From: Ferrovibrio sp.
Lineage (GTDB): Bacteria > Pseudomonadota > Alphaproteobacteria > Ferrovibrionales > Ferrovibrionaceae
Length of the DNA stretch: 56,163 bases
Assembly: GCF_002796975.1 (NCBI RefSeq)
Contig: NZ_PEKV01000012.1
Span: 138,619 to 194,781, forward strand
Direction of reading: 5' to 3'
Positions 34,973 to 43,369 of the stretch are shown in pieces (within the stretch, counting starts at the first letter, position 1; each line of letters begins with the position of its first letter). Made by a program: the position numbers and the translations under genes. The notes below the pieces were generated by a model. That model searched no databases. It worked only from the letters and a program-made list of their open reading frames with translations, and was not told where the DNA came from.

Positions 34973-35002
34973 TTGGCCTTGCTAGGCATCCCGGACCATA
35001 AT
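34973..35002 (+). promoter_or_regulatory. Possible sigma70-type promoter for the acyl-CoA dehydrogenase gene
   Basis: TTGGCC (34973-34978) and CATAAT (34997-35002) are separated by 18 bp, upstream of the dehydrogenase ATG at 35055. The hexamers match the consensus only in part, so this is tentative. Confidence 0.35.
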
Positions 35003-35054
35003 ATCCCTGCGCCCCAAGAAGTGTTTCTGGGAGCTTTTGGTCAGGGAGACCGAG

Positions 35055-36848
35055 ATGGAATACGTCGCCCCCGTCAAGGATATGCGTTTCACGCTGGAGC
35101 ATGTTGCCGGCCTGGCCGATCTGGCCCAGCTGCCCGGCCTGGAGACTGCCGAAGCGGAAACCGTGGCCGCCGTTCTGGAAGAGGCGGCCAGGTTCGCCGC
35201 CGGCGTGCTCTCGCCTCTCAACCGTGGCGGCGACCAGCATGGCGCCAAGGCCGAAAACGGCGTGGTGCGCACCGCCCCGGGCTTTGCCGATGCCTACAAG
35301 AAATTCGTCGCGGGCGGCTGGAACGGCATGCCTTTCCCCGAACACCTCGGTGGCGGCGCGATGCCCTGGGCGGTCACCATGGCGGCGCAGGAAATGGTGC
35401 AGTCGGCCAATCTGTCGTTTTCGCTCTGCCCGCTGCTGACCCAGGGCGCCATCGACGCGATCATCGCGCATGGCACCGACGAACAGCGCGCCACCTACCT
35501 GCCCAAGATGGTGTCGGGCGAATGGACCGGCTCGATGAATCTGACCGAACCGCAGGCAGGTTCCGACGTCGGCGCACTGAAGTCGAAAGCCGTGCCGGTG
35601 GGCGACGGCACCTACAGGATCAGCGGCAGCAAGATCTTCATCACCTATGGCGAACACGACATGGCGGATAACATCATCCACCTCGTACTCGCCCGCCTGC
35701 CCGATGCGCCGCCCGGCACCAAGGGTATCTCGCTGTTCATCGTGCCGAAGGTGTTGGTCAACAAGGACGGCAGCCTGGGTAAGCGCAACGATCTGCGTGT
35801 GGTGTCGCTGGAGCACAAGCTGGGCATCCATGCCAGTCCGACCTGCGTGATGAGCTATGGCGACAACGGCGACTGCGTCGGCTATCTGCTCGGCGCAGAA
35901 AACCAGGGCATGCGCTGTATGTTCACCATGATGAACAATGCGCGGCTGTCGGTCGGCTGCCAGGGTTTGGCGATTGCCGAACGCGCTTACCAGCAGGCGC
36001 TGGATTACGCCGAGCAGCGCAAGCAGGGCCGCCATCCCGGCATGAATGCCGAACAGCATGTCTCGATCATCGAACATGCCGACGTGCGCCGTACCCTGAT
36101 GCTGATGCGCAGCCTGACCGAAGCTTGCCGCGGTCTGATCTATCTGAATGCCGCCGCCATCGACCGCGCGCATCATCTGCCGGACGAAGCAGCGCGCAAG
36201 GAGGCTAAGGCGCTGGTGGAACTGCTGACGCCGCTGTCGAAATCCTGGTCCACCGACATCGGCTGCGAAGTGGCTTCGATGGGTGTGCAGATCCATGGCG
36301 GCATGGGCTTCATCGAGGAAACCGGTGCGGCCCAGCATTACCGCGATGCGCGCATCCTGCCGATCTATGAAGGCACCAACGGTATCCAGGCCATTGATCT
36401 GGTCACCCGCAAGCTGCCGCAGAATGGCGGCGAGACGGTGAAGGCACTGTTCGCGCAGATCGCGGGTATCGTGGCCGAGACCGCGAAAGCGGGTGAGGGA
36501 TTTGCCACCATCCATGCGAATCTGGATGCGGCGCTGAAGTCGCTGGCCAAGGCCAGCCAGTGGATTGGCGGGCAGCTTGCCAAAAATCCCGAGGTCGCGC
36601 TGGCTGGCGCCACACCCTATCTGAGGGCTTTCGCCACCACGGTGGGCGGCTGGTTGCTGGCCAAGCAGGCGCTCGCCGCGAAGGCGGAAATCGCCAAGGG
36701 TGGCACCGATCCGTATTTCACGGCGAAAATCGTATCGGCACGGCTGTTTGCCGATCAGGTTCTGACCAGTGTGGATGGCCTGTGCCGTTCTGCCACCGAA
36801 GGCAGCGCCAGCCTGGCCGATGTGACGCCGGAACTGCTGCGCGCGTGA
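35055..36848 (+). CDS. Acyl-CoA dehydrogenase, long (about 600-residue) DmdC-like type
   Basis: A 597-residue flavin dehydrogenase, longer than the 380-residue standard form, with the extra C-terminal acyl-CoA dehydrogenase-like domain. It has SMNLTEPQAGSDVGALKSKA, KIFITYGEHDM, GIHASPTCVMSYGDN, MFTMMNNARLSVGCQG, VQIHGGMGFIEETGAAQHYRDARILPIYEGTNGIQAIDLV (catalytic Glu in YEGTNGIQ), then the additional C-terminal helical part. This length class includes 3-methylmercaptopropionyl-CoA dehydrogenase; the substrate here is unknown. ATG 35055 follows a GGGAGA ribosome binding site. Confidence 0.92.
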   Translation: MEYVAPVKDMRFTLEHVAGLADLAQLPGLETAEAETVAAVLEEAARFAAGVLSPLNRGGDQHGAKAENGVVRTAPGFADAYKKFVAGGWNGMPFPEHLGGGAMPWAVTMAAQEMVQSANLSFSLCPLLTQGAIDAIIAHGTDEQRATYLPKMVSGEWTGSMNLTEPQAGSDVGALKSKAVPVGDGTYRISGSKIFITYGEHDMADNIIHLVLARLPDAPPGTKGISLFIVPKVLVNKDGSLGKRNDLRVVSLEHKLGIHASPTCVMSYGDNGDCVGYLLGAENQGMRCMFTMMNNARLSVGCQGLAIAERAYQQALDYAEQRKQGRHPGMNAEQHVSIIEHADVRRTLMLMRSLTEACRGLIYLNAAAIDRAHHLPDEAARKEAKALVELLTPLSKSWSTDIGCEVASMGVQIHGGMGFIEETGAAQHYRDARILPIYEGTNGIQAIDLVTRKLPQNGGETVKALFAQIAGIVAETAKAGEGFATIHANLDAALKSLAKASQWIGGQLAKNPEVALAGATPYLRAFATTVGGWLLAKQALAAKAEIAKGGTDPYFTAKIVSARLFADQVLTSVDGLCRSATEGSASLADVTPELLRA

Positions 36849-36852
36849 ATGG

Positions 36853-36954
36853 AAAAATGGGATGCCCGGCCAAGAGACTCCTCCTGGGTCCCGGACATGA
36901 CAAATACTCAAGATTCCTCGTCATCCGCGGGCTTGACCCGCGGATCCCATTTTT
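36853..36954. repeat. Composite REP-like element bounded by 11-bp inverted ends
   Basis: AAAAATGGGAT (36853-36863) and ATCCCATTTTT (36944-36954) are perfect inverted repeats enclosing about 80 bp. Inside are the palindrome ATCCGCGG (36923-36930)/CCGCGGAT (36938-36945) with loop GCTTGAC, and a looser ATGCCCGG...CCCGGACATGAC pair. The right end runs into six T residues, so it can act as a terminator for the acyl-CoA dehydrogenase gene. It is related to 10129-10214 and 11737-11765. Confidence 0.65.
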
Positions 36955-37057
36955 TGACTTCCGTAACGTCAGCGCTGGACTTGGCTTGTCTGAGGCCTAG
37001 CTAAGCGTCAGACTGTGACGCAATCAGCCCCAGAAATCATAATCAGGACCAGCAATC

Positions 37058-38176
37058 GTGTCCGATGCCTCTGCATCTGAAAGTAAAGCCGTTCCCGGCA
37101 TCGACGGCACCGCCGTCTCCGATCAGGGCAGCCTGACTTATCCGTTTGACGGCCGTCCCGGCGACGGCGAAGTGATGGAGATGCGGCCCGGTGTGCTATG
37201 GCTGCGCATGCCGGTGCCCATTCCGGGCCTGGACTACATCAATCTCTGGCTCATCGAGGAAGACGATGGCTGGATGCTGATCGATACCGGCTTCAAATCG
37301 TCGAAGCTGCAGAAGATCTGGGACGAAGTGGTCGAGCACCACCTCAAGGGCAAGCCGATCACCCGCATCCTGTGCACGCATTTCCATCCCGATCATCTCG
37401 GCCTCGCCGGCTGGCTGCAGCAGAAATTCGATGCGCCGCTGTGGATGACGCTGGGCGAATGGACCTTCGGCCGCATGCTGGCGCTGGAGGAACAGCCCGA
37501 CGTGCCGCAGGAGGTCATCGCCTTCTACGAGCGGCTCGGTTTCAGCGAAGAGCAGATCGCCGCCATCAAGGCGCGCGGCTACGGCAATTTCTCAAAAGCC
37601 GTGACGCCGATCCCGCGGCATTTCCATCGCATCAGCGAAGGCGATGTGATCCGCATCGGCGGGCATGACTGGCGCATCATCGTCGGCTGCGGCCATTCGC
37701 CCGAACATGCCTGCCTGTTCAGCGCCGAGCTCAACCTGCTGATCTCGGGCGACCAGGTGCTGCCGCGTATCTCGCCGCATATCGGCGTCTATCCGGGCGA
37801 GCCGGAAGCCAGGCCGCTGACGCAGTATCTCGACTCCTTTGCCAAATTCGCCGATCTGCCGGGCGATGTGCTGGTGCTGCCGGCACATGGCGATCCTTTC
37901 GTCGGCCTGCATGTGCGCATCGGTATGCTGCAGCGTCATCACGAAACCCGACTGGATGCGCTGGTGGCCGCACTTCGGCAGCGACCCCATACGGTGATCG
38001 AAACGCTGCCGCTGCTGTTCCGCCGCGACATCAAGGATCATATGACGCTGGCCGCCGGCGAGGCGCTGGCACACCTGCATCATCTGATGCATCAGGGCCG
38101 CATCGTGCGCCGCCGCAGCCCGGCTGGCGTGTTCGAGTTCAGCCATAGTGACACTGAGGCCCAGGCAGCGCAGTAA
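37058..38176 (+). CDS. Metallo-beta-lactamase fold hydrolase
   Basis: A 372-residue MBL-fold protein. The metal motif H-x-H-x-D-H is in LCTHFHPDHLGLAG. A further metal ligand block is VGCGHSPEHACLFS, and ISGDQVLP plus LPAHGDPFVG complete the metal site. A helical C-terminal domain (about 270-355) with HHETRLDAL and HLHHLM is typical of the MBL plus winged-helix-like type. The start is GTG 37058, with AGGA upstream. No signal peptide. Substrate unknown. Confidence 0.9.
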   Translation: MSDASASESKAVPGIDGTAVSDQGSLTYPFDGRPGDGEVMEMRPGVLWLRMPVPIPGLDYINLWLIEEDDGWMLIDTGFKSSKLQKIWDEVVEHHLKGKPITRILCTHFHPDHLGLAGWLQQKFDAPLWMTLGEWTFGRMLALEEQPDVPQEVIAFYERLGFSEEQIAAIKARGYGNFSKAVTPIPRHFHRISEGDVIRIGGHDWRIIVGCGHSPEHACLFSAELNLLISGDQVLPRISPHIGVYPGEPEARPLTQYLDSFAKFADLPGDVLVLPAHGDPFVGLHVRIGMLQRHHETRLDALVAALRQRPHTVIETLPLLFRRDIKDHMTLAAGEALAHLHHLMHQGRIVRRRSPAGVFEFSHSDTEAQAAQ

Positions 38177-38285
38177 CGGGCGGCGCAGTGCGCACGCCTT
38201 ACAAATACCGCATTCCCTCCGCAGGTTGATCCTGGTCGTAGTGCATTGCGCCGGACCGGCCGTTCCTCAGACGACGGGATATTCC

Positions 38286-38735
38286 ATGAAATCCGTTTTT
38301 GTCCTGGCCGTTTTCGGGCTGGGCCTCGCCGTATTGTTCATGCCGTCCAGCGGTTCCGCACAAGCCTGCAAGCAGACGCTGGACATGACTCCGAATGGCG
38401 GCCCGAAGGTCGTGCAGTGCCACGAAGTCACCGACATGCCGCAGAGTACGATCACCGCCATGTGTCGCCCGGCCGGCGCCCAGGTCCGCACCGTGCCGGA
38501 ACGGCTGGAGAAGTGCCCTGCCGCCTATGTCGGCCTCTGCATCACGCCGCTGCGCACTATCCAGGCCAATCTGCGTCGCATGCAGGGCTTGCCGGATGCA
38601 CCGGATCCGAATGTGCCGGAAACGGCACTGATCAAGGCGTATTTCTACGAAGGCATGCCGGCCAATGCGTCCGAGGCCTGTGCGCGCGGTGGCGGCAAAT
38701 GGACGACTGCGAAGGCACCAGCGAAAAAGCGCTAA
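38286..38735 (+). CDS. Small secreted cysteine-containing protein, family unknown
   Basis: A 149-residue protein with a signal peptide (MKSVFVLAVFGLGLAVLFM, cleavage near residue 25). The mature part carries Cys residues at about 28, 45, 56, 74, 82 and 134, which could form disulfides. I recognise no family. The tail is rich in Ala and Lys. The ATG 38286 is chosen because it begins the signal peptide. It stands alone between the MBL hydrolase and the SDR gene. Confidence 0.75.
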   Translation: MKSVFVLAVFGLGLAVLFMPSSGSAQACKQTLDMTPNGGPKVVQCHEVTDMPQSTITAMCRPAGAQVRTVPERLEKCPAAYVGLCITPLRTIQANLRRMQGLPDAPDPNVPETALIKAYFYEGMPANASEACARGGGKWTTAKAPAKKR

Positions 38736-38797
38736 GCCCCTTGGTCCCTCTGCCTTCCCAGCGCTAGACTGGCGCAAATAATAAGGGGAGGCACGCC

Positions 38798-39640
38798 ATG
38801 GCCGAAGTTATCAGGACCGGTTCGCTCAAGGGCAAAACGCTGTTCATCACGGGTGCCAGCCGCGGCATCGGTCTGGCCATCGGCCTGCGCGCCGCGAAAG
38901 ACGGCGCCAATGTCGCCATCGCCGCCAAGACCACCGAACCGCATCCCAAACTGGCCGGCACCATCTACACCGCCGCTGAAGCCATCGAGAAAGCCGGCGG
39001 CAAGGCGCTGCCGCTAGTGGTCGATGTACGCGAGGAAGCCGTGGTAGAAGACGCGGTCGCCAGGACGGTCGAGGCCTTCGGCGGCATCGATATCCTGGTC
39101 AACAACGCTTCCGCCATTTCGCTGACCGGCACGCTGGAAACGCCGATGAAGCGCTACGACCTGATGCATCAGATCAATACGCGCGGCACCTATCTGTGCA
39201 GCCAGAAATGCCTGCCGCATCTGATGAAGGCCGAGAACCCGCATATCCTCAATCTGTCGCCGCCGCTGAATATGAAGGAGCACTGGTTCGCGCCTCATGT
39301 CGCCTACACAATGGCGAAATTCGGCATGAGCATGTGCGTGCTTGGTATGGCCGGTGAATTCAAGAAGAAGGGTGTCGGCGTCAATGCGCTGTGGCCGCGC
39401 ACCGCCATCGATACCGATGCGATGAACGTGATCACTGGGCCTGAGCTGCGCAAGAAATGCCGCAAGGTCGAGATCATGTCGGATGCGGCGCATGTGGTGC
39501 TGACCAGGCCGGCGAAAGAGACCACCGGCAATTTCTTCATTGATGACGAAGTCTTGCGCGAGGCCGGCCTGACGCATTTCGAACGCTACCGCTATCCCGG
39601 CACTGCCGAGACCGATCTGATTCCCGACTTCTTCGTCTGA
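38798..39640 (+). CDS. Short-chain dehydrogenase/reductase (HSDL2-like)
   Basis: A 280-residue SDR. The cofactor motif is TGASRGIG (residues 18-25). The NNAS motif is at 102-105, and the catalytic Ser/Tyr/Lys are S154, Y170 and K174 (LNLSPPL and HVAYTMAKFGMS). The long KTTEPHPKLAGTIYTAAEAIEKAGGKALPL segment is typical of HSDL2-type SDRs. The substrate is not predictable. A GGGGAGG ribosome binding site precedes ATG 38798. Confidence 0.93.
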   Translation: MAEVIRTGSLKGKTLFITGASRGIGLAIGLRAAKDGANVAIAAKTTEPHPKLAGTIYTAAEAIEKAGGKALPLVVDVREEAVVEDAVARTVEAFGGIDILVNNASAISLTGTLETPMKRYDLMHQINTRGTYLCSQKCLPHLMKAENPHILNLSPPLNMKEHWFAPHVAYTMAKFGMSMCVLGMAGEFKKKGVGVNALWPRTAIDTDAMNVITGPELRKKCRKVEIMSDAAHVVLTRPAKETTGNFFIDDEVLREAGLTHFERYRYPGTAETDLIPDFFV

Positions 39641-39688
39641 GGAGTGGCGCTGCGAGTCGCTCAAATTTATAGCTGTTCGATACCCAGC

Positions 39689-39718
39689 AGAAATCTGTGA
39701 AAGCGGTGTGAGATTTCT
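39689..39718. terminator. Stem-loop after the SDR gene
   Basis: AGAAATCT (39689-39696) pairs perfectly with AGATTTCT (39711-39718), extended by one C-G pair outside. There is no U-tract. It may be a weak terminator or an mRNA end for the SDR gene, or an operator for the downstream stress genes. Confidence 0.4.
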
Positions 39719-39793
39719 GGGGTTGGCCGCGAGACAGGCGCGATTTTCTGCGCCTTTCCGGCGATTTCGCACCTGCCACACCAGCGTGGCAGT

Positions 39794-39818
39794 GGAACCT
39801 CCGCAGTCCAAACCCGTT
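39794..39818 (+). promoter_or_regulatory. Candidate EcfG-type general stress promoter
   Basis: GGAAC (39794-39798) and CGTT (39815-39818) are separated by exactly 16 bp. This fits the alphaproteobacterial EcfG consensus GGAAC-N16/17-CGTT. The site lies about 80 bp upstream of the Gly-zipper lipoprotein gene and faces it. The promoter alignment is by motif only. Confidence 0.6.
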
Positions 39819-39898
39819 GTTTGCGCAGAAGTGCAGAGCGGTGTGCGAATGCGGGCCGGTCTGCCGAACCGGAGCCATCGGGCTCCAAGGAGGCGACC

Positions 39899-40165
39899 AT
39901 GAACCATCTTGCGAAAACCCGTCTGATGGCCGCGGCTGCGGCCATAGCCCTGATTGCTGCCAGTGCGTCGCTGGGCGCCTGCGGCCAGTCGAAATCCGAT
40001 CGTGCGCTGTCGGGCGGTGCCATCGGTGCCGGTGTCGGTGCCGTGGGCGGCGCGCTGACCGGCAATGCCGTTGGCGGCGCAGTGATCGGCGGTGCGGCCG
40101 GTGCGGCCACTGGCGCGCTGACCGACGAAGATCAGATCAACCTCGGCAAGCCGGCCTGGCGCTAA
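39899..40165 (+). CDS. Glycine-zipper lipoprotein
   Basis: An 88-residue small lipoprotein. Signal peptide with lipobox L-G-A-C (Cys about residue 28). The mature part has a Gly-zipper repeat, GGAIGAGVGAVGGALTGNAV and GGAVIGGAAGAATGAL, which can pack as membrane helices. A short charged tail ends LGKPAWR. It is probably lodged in the outer membrane or facing the periplasm. It is the first of four small envelope genes and follows an EcfG-type promoter. Confidence 0.85.
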   Translation: MNHLAKTRLMAAAAAIALIAASASLGACGQSKSDRALSGGAIGAGVGAVGGALTGNAVGGAVIGGAAGAATGALTDEDQINLGKPAWR

Positions 40166-40306
40166 CGCGTCTGCCTTCCGTACAGGAAGGGGCTGTCGGG
40201 GATTGCCACGGCCGCCGGTGGCTTTGACCTGAAGTCGCCGGCGGGCCGACCAACCCAAGGGTTTTCATTACTCACTCACCAACCAACCACAGAAAAGGAC
40301 GATGTC

Positions 40307-40630
40307 ATGTTGACCCTCTCCCAGTTCTCCCGCAGCCTCGCCGTCGTTGCCATGCTGGGCGGCGCCGTGGCGGTTTCCGCCTGCAGCTCCACCTCGAAGC
40401 AGGAATCGACCGGCGAATATGTCGACTCTGCCGCCATCACCACCAAAGTGAAGGCTGAACTGATCCGCGACCCGGTCACCAAGGCCGGCCAGATCAGCGT
40501 TGAAACCTTCAAGGACACCGTGCAGCTGAGTGGCTTCGTCGATACCGCGGCGTCCAAGTCGCGTGCCGAGCAGATCGCCCGCAACGTGCAGGGCGTGCGC
40601 GCGGTCAAAAACGATCTCGTTGTGAAGTAA
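40307..40630 (+). CDS. BON-domain lipoprotein
   Basis: A 107-residue protein with a lipoprotein signal (lipobox VSAC, Cys about residue 26) and one BON domain (about 39-107): YVDSAAITTKVKAELIRDP, VSVETFKDTVQLSGFVDTA-like pattern and GVRAVKNDLVVK. BON domains bind phospholipid or other envelope surfaces and are common in OsmY-type stress proteins. A hairpin CCTTCC...GGAAGG near 40175 lies between it and the Gly-zipper gene. Confidence 0.9.
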   Translation: MLTLSQFSRSLAVVAMLGGAVAVSACSSTSKQESTGEYVDSAAITTKVKAELIRDPVTKAGQISVETFKDTVQLSGFVDTAASKSRAEQIARNVQGVRAVKNDLVVK

Positions 40631-40642
40631 GGCTGCGCCGCC

Positions 40643-40852
40643 ATGCCGATGGGACGCGTGTTGGGCGTGATCGCGCTGGTTGCCGGCGCCATCCTGCTCG
40701 GCTTCGGCCTTAACGCATCGGATGCGCCGATGGAACAGTTGCAGGAAACTTTCACCGGCAGCTACAGCGATCGCACCATGTGGTATCTGATCGGCGGCGC
40801 AGCTGCGGCCTGCGGCGGCCTGGTGCTGCTCCTGCTTGGTCGCAAGGCCTGA
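40643..40852 (+). CDS. DUF3185 family small membrane protein
   Basis: A 69-residue protein with two hydrophobic helices, VLGVIALVAGAILLGFGLNA (about 6-25) and YLIGGAAAACGGLVLLLLG (about 48-66), separated by a polar loop (DAPMEQLQETFTGSYSDRTM). The arrangement matches DUF3185, a small inner-membrane family of unknown function. It starts 12 bp after the BON gene stop. Confidence 0.87.
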   Translation: MPMGRVLGVIALVAGAILLGFGLNASDAPMEQLQETFTGSYSDRTMWYLIGGAAAACGGLVLLLLGRKA

Positions 40853-40860
40853 GTCAGTTT

Positions 40861-40890
40861 CGGCGCCGGGTCATTCGCGATCCGGCGCCG
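40861..40890. terminator. GC-rich hairpin between DUF3185 and DUF3309 genes
   Basis: CGGCGCCGG (40861-40869) pairs with CCGGCGCCG (40882-40890) around a 12-nt loop. A T-rich stretch TTTTAGTTTA follows at a short distance. It could end or reduce transcription before the DUF3309 gene. Confidence 0.6.
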
Positions 40891-40936
40891 GCTCTCCTGA
40901 TTTTAGTTTATCTGTTCAGCCCAAGGGAGGTGTGCC

Positions 40937-41095
40937 ATGGGTATAGGCACGATTCTGCTGATTATCCTGATCATTCTGCTCATCGGCGCGGTGCCGAGCT
41001 GGCCATACAGCAGCGGCTGGGGCTACTACCCCAGCGGCGGCATCGGCATCATCCTGCTCGTGGTGATCGTCTTGCTGTTGATGGGACGTATATAG
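40937..41095 (+). CDS. DUF3309 family small membrane protein
   Basis: A 52-residue protein, ATG 40937 to TAG 41095. The sequence starts MGIGTILLIILIILLIGAVP, then WPYSSGWGYYPSGG and a second hydrophobic run IGIILLVVIVLLLMGRI, the exact two-helix pattern of DUF3309. AGGGAGG is upstream as the ribosome binding site. It is easily missed because it is short. It belongs to the stress-linked envelope group. Confidence 0.9.
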   Translation: MGIGTILLIILIILLIGAVPSWPYSSGWGYYPSGGIGIILLVVIVLLLMGRI

Positions 41096-41119
41096 CGTTC
41101 AGGCAATGGCAGTTTAATG

Positions 41120-41156
41120 CGGCGTCCGGCCCGAAAGGTCCGGGCGCCGTTTTTTT
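41120..41156. terminator. Bidirectional terminator between DUF3309 and chorismate mutase
   Basis: The inverted repeat CGGCGTCCGG...CCGGGCGCCG (arms about 41120-41129 and 41140-41149, loop GAAA with a few unpaired bases) is followed by seven T residues (41150-41156). It is a strong terminator for the plus strand, and the T-run runs into the minus-strand stop codon TAA (41155-41157) of chorismate mutase. Confidence 0.85.
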
Positions 41157-41490
41157 AAGATTCGTGGCCCGGCGTTTCGCTGGCCCGGCTTTCACTGGCA
41201 ATCGCTTCGTGATGCCGGATCACTTCCCGGACGATGAAGGCGAGGAATTTCTCGGCAAAATCCGGGTCCAGCTTGGCGGTTTCGGCCAGCTGGCGCAGGC
41301 GGGCGATCTGACGCGCTTCACGCGTCGGGTCGGCCGGCGGCAGCTTCTCGGTGGCCTTGAGGCGACCGACCTGCTGGGTGCATTTGAATCGCTCGGCCAG
41401 CAGATGGATCAGGGCCGCATCGATATTGTCGATGCTGTCGCGCAGGCGCAGCAGCTCGGGATGCACGGTCGTGGGGGTATCGGAAGCCAT
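41155..41490 (-). CDS. Chorismate mutase (AroQ type)
   Basis: Converts chorismate to prephenate for phenylalanine and tyrosine synthesis. The 111-residue all-helical AroQ domain has LRLRDSIDNIDAALIHLLAERFKCTQQVGRLKA (first helix with the substrate-binding Arg), DPTREARQIARLRQLAE and FLAFIVREVIRHHE. It is a stand-alone cytosolic enzyme. The ATG 41490 is used. No leader or signal peptide is present. Confidence 0.93.
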   Translation of the reverse strand: MASDTPTTVHPELLRLRDSIDNIDAALIHLLAERFKCTQQVGRLKATEKLPPADPTREARQIARLRQLAETAKLDPDFAEKFLAFIVREVIRHHEAIASESRASETPGHES

Positions 41491-41579
41491 GGAGAAACCT
41501 GCCGGGAGGGACGTCAGAGAAACAGGGCGCCCATGATGCTGCCGCTGGGGCGGGGGTCAAGCCTCCCGCCGCCGGCCGC

Positions 41580-42068
41580 TCACTGCAGGTGGATGTCGGC
41601 CTTGTAGCGTTCGACGCCGTCTTCATCGGCGCGGTCGATGCCGATCACCGTAACGTCCTCGCGCGTGACCAGCGCCGGCAGCTGCGTCAGCAGGGTGGCA
41701 TGGCCGTAGGTGGCGTTGGGCAGGCCATCGAAAGCGATGCCGATGGCGGTCATATGGCAATCGAAGCAGTAGCCGGCTTTCAGGTAGTCATGCGGCGAGG
41801 CCAGATCGTGGAACAGGATGCCGGCAGTCTTCTCGATGGCGGCCTGGCGGATCTGCGCCGTCGTCATGTCCTGGCCGTCGATCCGGAACGGCCGGCGATA
41901 GGCCTGGAAGAACGTCCAGGCCAGCAGCAGCGCCGCCTTGGTCTTACCGCCGCCGGCCGGGCCGGAAATGTAGAGGAATTGCGGCCGCACCATGCGGGCC
42001 TGAAGTTGCCGCACCTGGTCGATACTGAAGCCGAAATCGGGAAGGGATTGGAAATTGCGCGACGACAT
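41580..42068 (-). CDS. Small P-loop protein, possibly a truncated secretion-ATPase-like remnant
   Basis: A 162-residue protein. The segment LPDFGFSIDQVRQLQARMVRPQFLYISGPAGGGKTKAALLL resembles the core of GspE/PilT-type ATPases before and at the Walker A motif (GPAGGGKT, residues 36-43). Walker B, the Asp box and the C-terminal domains of that family are missing, and the rest has no recognised motif. It could be a fossil fragment or a specialised small ATP-binding protein. It starts upstream of the chorismate mutase gene on the same strand. Confidence 0.5.
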   Translation of the reverse strand: MSSRNFQSLPDFGFSIDQVRQLQARMVRPQFLYISGPAGGGKTKAALLLAWTFFQAYRRPFRIDGQDMTTAQIRQAAIEKTAGILFHDLASPHDYLKAGYCFDCHMTAIGIAFDGLPNATYGHATLLTQLPALVTREDVTVIGIDRADEDGVERYKADIHLQ

Positions 42069-42130
42069 CCTGGACCCGGAAAGGCTGGGCAGGATTTAGT
42101 ACTATCAGGGGTAGTCTTTGCAGGAGTTTA

Positions 42131-42156
42131 AATCTGGTAACCTGGACCGCCAGATT
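42131..42156. terminator. Hairpin overlapping the hemA stop
   Basis: AATCTGG (42131-42137) pairs with CCAGATT (42150-42156), a 7-bp perfect stem with a 12-nt loop. It overlaps the minus-strand hemA stop codon at 42155-42157. Only a short T/A stretch follows, so it is a moderate terminator candidate. Confidence 0.45.
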
Positions 42157-43369
42157 ATGCCGCTTCGCGACGTAGCCCCAGGCGCTGCCAGACATCCAGC
42201 AGGGCATTGGTCAGGGCCTGCATCATCGCATCGGTATGGACCGGGGTCGGCGTGATGCGCAGCCGCTCGGTGCCGCGCGGCACCGTCGGGTAATTGATCG
42301 GCTGGATATAGATGCCGTGATCGGCCAGCAGCATGTCGGACGCGGCCTTGCACAGGGCGGCATCGCCCACCATGACCGGCACGATATGGCTCTGGTTGAC
42401 CAGCACGGGCAGGCCGGCATTCAGCAGCATGCGGCGCAGCGTCGCGGCGCGCTCCTGGTGGCGGGCGCGCTCGACCTGACTGCGCTTGAGATAGCGCACG
42501 CTGGCAGCAGCAGCCGCGGCAATGGCTGGCGGCATCGCGGTGGAGAAGATGAAGCCCGGCGCGTAGGAGCGTACGGCATCGATCATCATGGCGCTGCCGG
42601 CGATATAGCCGCCCACCACGCCGAAAGCCTTGCCCAGCGTGCCCTGGATGATGTGGATGCGGTGCATCGCCTCGTCGCGATCGGCGATACCGCCGCCGCG
42701 ATTGCCGTACAGGCCGACGGCATGCACCTCGTCGAGATAGGTCATGGCATCGTATTTGTCGGCGAGGTCGCAGATCGCATGGATGGGCGCAATGTCGCCA
42801 TCCATCGAATAGACGCTCTCAAAGGCGATCATCTTCGGCCGGTCGGCCGGAATCGCCTGCAGCAGTTCTTCCAGATGCGCGACATCGTTGTGGCGCCAGA
42901 TCTGCCGTTCGCAGCCGGCCTGGCGAATACCCTCGATCATCGAATTGTGGTTGTCCGCATCCGACAGGATCACGCAGCCGGGCATCAGCTTGGCAAGCGT
43001 GGACAGCGAGGTCTGGTTGGCGATGTAGCCCGACATGAAGGCGAGCGCGGCCTGCTTGCCGTGCAGGTCGGCCAGTTCGCGTTCGAGTTCAACGATCGCG
43101 TGGCTGTTGCCGGAAATGTTGCGGGTGCCGCCAGCGCCGGCGCCGAATTCCTGGGCCGCCTGCTGCATGGCTTCGATCACCACGGGATTCTGGCCCATGG
43201 CGAGATAATCGTTCGAGCACCACATGGTGATTTTTGCCGGCCCGATGCCGCTGTGGTTATCGGCCACAGGGAAGCTGCCGCAGTTCCGGGCGAGTTCAGT
43301 GAACACCCGGTAGCGCTTCTCGCTGTGCAGCCTTTCGACTGCCTGGCTGAAGAGAGCTTCGTAATCCAT
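42155..43369 (-). CDS. hemA: 5-Aminolevulinate synthase
   Basis: Condenses glycine and succinyl-CoA to ALA, the C4 heme pathway of alphaproteobacteria. The 404 residues start [23 protein letters not shown] and contain [53 protein letters not shown] and the PLP lysine K247 in [16 protein letters not shown]. The start at 43369 gives the normal N-terminus. A hairpin at 42131-42156 lies at the 3' end. Confidence 0.97.
   Translation of the reverse strand: MDYEALFSQAVERLHSEKRYRVFTELARNCGSFPVADNHSGIGPAKITMWCSNDYLAMGQNPVVIEAMQQAAQEFGAGAGGTRNISGNSHAIVELERELADLHGKQAALAFMSGYIANQTSLSTLAKLMPGCVILSDADNHNSMIEGIRQAGCERQIWRHNDVAHLEELLQAIPADRPKMIAFESVYSMDGDIAPIHAICDLADKYDAMTYLDEVHAVGLYGNRGGGIADRDEAMHRIHIIQGTLGKAFGVVGGYIAGSAMMIDAVRSYAPGFIFSTAMPPAIAAAAAASVRYLKRSQVERARHQERAATLRRMLLNAGLPVLVNQSHIVPVMVGDAALCKAASDMLLADHGIYIQPINYPTVPRGTERLRITPTPVHTDAMMQALTNALLDVWQRLGLRREAA

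Noticed and set aside
34959-36911. A 650-residue minus-strand open frame opposite the acyl-CoA dehydrogenase
   Set aside because: No recognised domain and low-complexity His/Arg/Gln content; the opposite strand encodes a clear enzyme.
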